Positions 14,253-16,652 of a stretch of DNA of 16,652 bases are shown here, piece after piece (within the stretch, counting starts at the first letter, position 1; each line of letters opens with the position of its first letter). Under the pieces are notes generated by a model, which saw only the letters and a program-made list of their open reading frames with translations, made no database searches and was not told the origin of the DNA. A program made the translations under genes and the position numbers. The DNA is from DASSKW01 sp035690065. Lineage in GTDB: Bacteria; Pseudomonadota; Gammaproteobacteria; Natronospirales; REEB76. The stretch covers positions 1 through 16,652 of the forward strand of contig DASSKW010000077.1 in NCBI GenBank assembly GCA_035690065.1, in the 5' to 3' direction.

Positions 14253-14909
14253 ATGAAACTGACAAGGCTACTGCCGGTCATGATGATTGCCTTGCTGATG
14301 GCACAAAGCAGCATGGCAGCGACGCATGCAAAAAATACGGCGGTCGTGCAACTACAGCATTTCCTGAGTCAGGTGCATGGCCTCAAGGCGGATTTCGCCC
14401 AGGTGGTGATGGATCCGAATCTGCGCAAGGTGAAACAATCCGAAGGTACCCTTTTGATCAAGCGGCCGAATAGGTTTCGCTGGGATTATGCTGCACCCAA
14501 CAAGGAGATCATCGTCGCTGATGGTGAACGTGTCTGGATGTATGACGTAGAGCTGCAGCAGGTCACAGTAAAACCACTGGACGGAACCCTCGCGGCCAGC
14601 CCGGCCGTATTGTTGTCCGGTTCGAACGATGTCAGCAAAAACTTCAAGGTACAGGACCTGGGTAACAAGGATGGGATCAAGTGGGTTGGATTGACACCCA
14701 AGGTGAAGGATACGGATTTCGAGGATGTTCGCCTGGGCTTCAAGGATGGCACTGTAGCAGTGATGGAATTGAAGGATGCACTGGGTAATCTGACCCGCAT
14801 TACGTTCAGCCACGTGGTACGCAACGCCACACTTTCAGACGATCAGTTCAGGTTTACACCACCGCCCGGAGCGGATGTGATCGGTGATACCGGCGTACCA
14901 CATGGTTGA
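14253..14909 (+). CDS. lolA: Outer-membrane lipoprotein carrier protein LolA
   Basis: LolA carries lipoproteins across the periplasm from LolCDE to LolB. The 218-residue precursor has a signal peptide (MKLTRLLPVMMIALLMAQSS, cleavage near residue 22). The mature beta-sheet domain shows family motifs LKADFAQVV (44-52), RPNRFRWDY (71-79), DGERVWMYD (90-98) and FTPPPGADVI (201-210). The ATG is six bases after the ftsK stop codon, and its GAGGAG ribosome binding site lies in the last ftsK codons, so the two are translationally linked. The ftsK-lolA-rarA order is shared with E. coli. The stop codon overlaps the next gene by eight bases. Confidence 0.96.
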   Translation: MKLTRLLPVMMIALLMAQSSMAATHAKNTAVVQLQHFLSQVHGLKADFAQVVMDPNLRKVKQSEGTLLIKRPNRFRWDYAAPNKEIIVADGERVWMYDVELQQVTVKPLDGTLAASPAVLLSGSNDVSKNFKVQDLGNKDGIKWVGLTPKVKDTDFEDVRLGFKDGTVAVMELKDALGNLTRITFSHVVRNATLSDDQFRFTPPPGADVIGDTGVPHG

Positions 14910-15306
14910 GAGTGGAACGGTGATCGCCCGGGTGCGTCTCGGCTGGCGCCTCACCGGTATAGGTATGCTTGCAGTGGTGTGGTGGGGTTGCCTGACCCCT
15001 TCGCCTCCCAATATTCCGCAGCTGTTTCCACACATCGACAAGTTCGAACATTTCTTTGCTTACCTGGTCCTGGCCGCGTGGTTTGCGGCTATCTATCCGC
15101 AGCGCAGGCAACGGATCACTATCCTGATCCTGTTGATCGTGATGGGCGGATGCATCGAAATATTGCAGCACTACACCGGGCGTGATGCTGAATGGCTGGA
15201 TTGGCTGGCTGATATCGTTGGGGTACTGCTGGGGCTGACCTGGCCCGCACGCTGGCTGGGCGTGATGTTCCAAGCCCTTGTCAACAAGTATGCCCGCGCC
15301 AACTGA
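14902..15306 (+). CDS. VanZ-like small membrane protein
   Basis: The 134-residue product has about four membrane segments (about 16-31, 48-65, 72-88, 102-119). It shows the VanZ-family pattern (PF04892): DKFEHFFAYLVLA (46-58) and EILQHYTGRDAEWLDWLADIVGVLLG (86-111). VanZ itself gives low-level teicoplanin resistance in enterococci, but the molecular role of most family members is unknown, so no function is assigned. The ATG at 14902 overlaps the end of lolA by eight bases. A GTG at 14884 and an internal GTG at 14920, which has GGA just upstream, are alternative starts. The end overlaps rarA by 17 bases. E. coli has no gene between lolA and rarA. Confidence 0.8.
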   Translation: MVESGTVIARVRLGWRLTGIGMLAVVWWGCLTPSPPNIPQLFPHIDKFEHFFAYLVLAAWFAAIYPQRRQRITILILLIVMGGCIEILQHYTGRDAEWLDWLADIVGVLLGLTWPARWLGVMFQALVNKYARAN

Positions 15307-16615
15307 TTCTCGCCCACTTGCCGATCGCATGCGTCCGCGTACGGTCGCGGAATTCATCGGTCAGGGACATCTGCTTGGTGAAGGCAAGCCATTACGGCGT
15401 GCGCTGGAAAGCGGGCATCTGCATTCGATGATCCTGTGGGGTCCGCCTGGTACTGGCAAGACCACGCTGGCGCGGATGCTGGCGCAAGCTTGCAATTCGC
15501 AATTCATCGCCCTGTCGGCAGTGATGGCCGGTGTGAAAGATGTACGCGCCGCCGTCGAGCAGGCACATATGCAGCGTGCCCGGGATGGTTCCGGTACAGT
15601 GCTGTTCCTGGACGAGGTGCATCGTTTCAACAAGTCACAACAGGATGCGTTCCTTCCCTATGTCGAGGATGGTACGTTGACGTTCATCGGCGCGACGACC
15701 GAGAACCCGTCCTTCGAGTTGAATAACGCCTTGCTGTCGCGGGCTCGCACCTATGTGCTCAAGGCGTTAATGACAGAGGATATCCGCAAGATCATCGATT
15801 CCGCACTCAATGAGGCAGAACGCGGACTGGGGGCACGTCCGATCGATTTATCCGATGTTGCACGCGATAAGTTGGCGGCTGCGGCAGATGGGGATGCCAG
15901 ACGCGCGCTCAATTTGCTCGAACTCGCATCCGACCTCGCTGAGGAGACCGGCGGACGTGAAGTGATTCCGGATCAGGTGATCGCAGAGCTGATCACTGGC
16001 GGTCTGCGCCGGTTCGACAATCACGGCGAAGCGTTTTATGACCAGATATCCGCACTGCATAAATCTGTGCGCGGATCGTCGCCGGATGCGGCGCTGTACT
16101 GGCTGGCACGGATGCTCGATGGTGGTTGTGACCCGCTGTATATAGCGCGACGAGTGGTGCGCATGGCATCTGAAGACATCGGCAATGCCGATCCGCGCGG
16201 GCTAACGTTGGCGCTGGAGGCATGGGATGTGCAGGACCGGCTCGGTTCCCCGGAAGGCGAACTGGCAATCGCCCAGGCGGTGGTGTATCTGGCCTGTGCC
16301 GCCAAAAGTAATGCGGTCTATACGGCGTTGGCTACGGCGCGCGAAGATGTGACGCGATTCGGCTCGCTGGAGGTGCCGGTGCATCTTCGCAATGCACCGA
16401 CCCGGCTGATGAAGGAACTGGGTTACGGGCGTGCCTATCGTTACGCTCATGACGAACCGGATGCCTATGCGGCCGGCGAACGTTATTTTCCGGAGGACAT
16501 GCCGGAAAAAACCTATTATCATCCTGTCCCACGCGGCCTGGAGATCAGGATCGCCGAGAAACTCGCAGAGTTACGGGCGCGTGATACCCGCACCCCAAAG
16601 AACCCCTCCAAATAA
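15290..16615 (+). CDS. rarA: Replication-associated recombination protein RarA (MgsA)
   Basis: RarA is a AAA+ ATPase related to clamp-loader subunits that acts at stalled replication forks. The 441-residue product has LADRMRPRTVAEFIGQGHLL at its N-terminus, Walker A GPPGTGKT (51-58), Walker B FLDEVHRF (106-113), sensor-1 GATTENPSFE (134-143), an arginine finger in LLSRARTY, and the C-terminal tetramerisation region with FYDQISALHKSVRGSSPDAALYWLARML, MASEDIGNADP and KTYYHPVPRGLE. Length fits E. coli RarA (447). ATG 15290 lies inside the end of the vanZ-like gene; a TTG at 15278 is also in frame. The ribosome binding site is weak, which suggests reinitiation from the upstream gene. Confidence 0.97.
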   Translation: MPAPTDSRPLADRMRPRTVAEFIGQGHLLGEGKPLRRALESGHLHSMILWGPPGTGKTTLARMLAQACNSQFIALSAVMAGVKDVRAAVEQAHMQRARDGSGTVLFLDEVHRFNKSQQDAFLPYVEDGTLTFIGATTENPSFELNNALLSRARTYVLKALMTEDIRKIIDSALNEAERGLGARPIDLSDVARDKLAAAADGDARRALNLLELASDLAEETGGREVIPDQVIAELITGGLRRFDNHGEAFYDQISALHKSVRGSSPDAALYWLARMLDGGCDPLYIARRVVRMASEDIGNADPRGLTLALEAWDVQDRLGSPEGELAIAQAVVYLACAAKSNAVYTALATAREDVTRFGSLEVPVHLRNAPTRLMKELGYGRAYRYAHDEPDAYAAGERYFPEDMPEKTYYHPVPRGLEIRIAEKLAELRARDTRTPKNPSK

Positions 16616-16635
16616 CCCTGACAAGAACTTAAGTC

Positions 16636-16652
16636 ATGCTCGACCCGAAATT
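16636..16652 (+). CDS. serS: Start of serine--tRNA ligase (partial)
   Basis: Only 17 bases are inside the window. They read ATG then MLDPK and a partial codon, which matches the start of SerS (E. coli begins MLDPN). The gene begins 20 bases after rarA, and rarA-serS adjacency is conserved in E. coli and relatives. The identification rests on these few residues plus gene order. No strong Shine-Dalgarno sequence is visible upstream. Confidence 0.75.

Noticed and set aside
16621..16635. Terminator or promoter in the rarA-serS gap
   Set aside because: The 20-base gap has no usable stem or hexamer pair; only the start of serS can be supported.

Overview
The window is ordinary bacterial chromosome, most likely from a non-enteric gammaproteobacterium. 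The strongest evidence is gene order. clpS-clpA, infA, aat, trxB, ftsK, lolA, rarA and the start of serS follow the order of the E. coli 19-20 minute region (clpS clpA infA aat cydCD trxB lrp ftsK lolA rarA serS). The content differs from E. coli: a CHASE2 adenylate cyclase precedes clpS, bpt (leucyltransferase) follows aat, an alanine dehydrogenase gene sits where E. coli has lrp, and a VanZ-like gene lies between lolA and rarA. The coding sequence is moderately GC-rich. I see no insertion sequence, prophage gene, CRISPR array, tRNA or rRNA.

Layout. 1-123 (-) is the truncated 5' end of a gene for a single-pass membrane protein, probably the type II secretion protein GspC. 124-293 is a divergent control region with a tandem 10-bp repeat. 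294-2522 (+) is the adenylate cyclase gene. 2739-5350 (+) is clpS-clpA, ending at a large hairpin that faces a convergent gene for a small secreted DUF3887-like protein (5430-5837, -). 6114-7867 (-) holds aat, bpt and infA, transcribed in the order aat, bpt, infA. 7930-8391 (+) encodes an AhpD/carboxymuconolactone decarboxylase-family protein. 8401-10536 (-) holds trxB and a FemAB-like/DUF482 acyltransferase gene. 10815-11870 (+) is ald. 11928-16652 (+) is a compact run ftsK, lolA, vanZ-like, rarA, serS (partial).

How the genes work together. ClpS, ClpA, Aat and Bpt form the recognition and unfolding side of the bacterial N-degron pathway. Aat and Bpt put Leu/Phe or Leu on protein N-termini, ClpS recognises those termini, and ClpA unfolds the substrate for ClpP, which is not in this window. 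The ftsK-lolA-rarA-serS run combines chromosome segregation, lipoprotein transport, replication-fork maintenance and tRNA charging. It probably starts at a recognisable sigma-70-type promoter inside an AT-rich gap after ald. TrxB and the CxxC-bearing AhpD-like protein are redox functions separated only by the acyltransferase gene.

I did not find a convincing undescribed system. The points most worth checking are regulatory dyads and repeats, gene replacements at conserved positions, and one degraded or frameshifted signal-peptide-like segment. All promoters were judged by eye.
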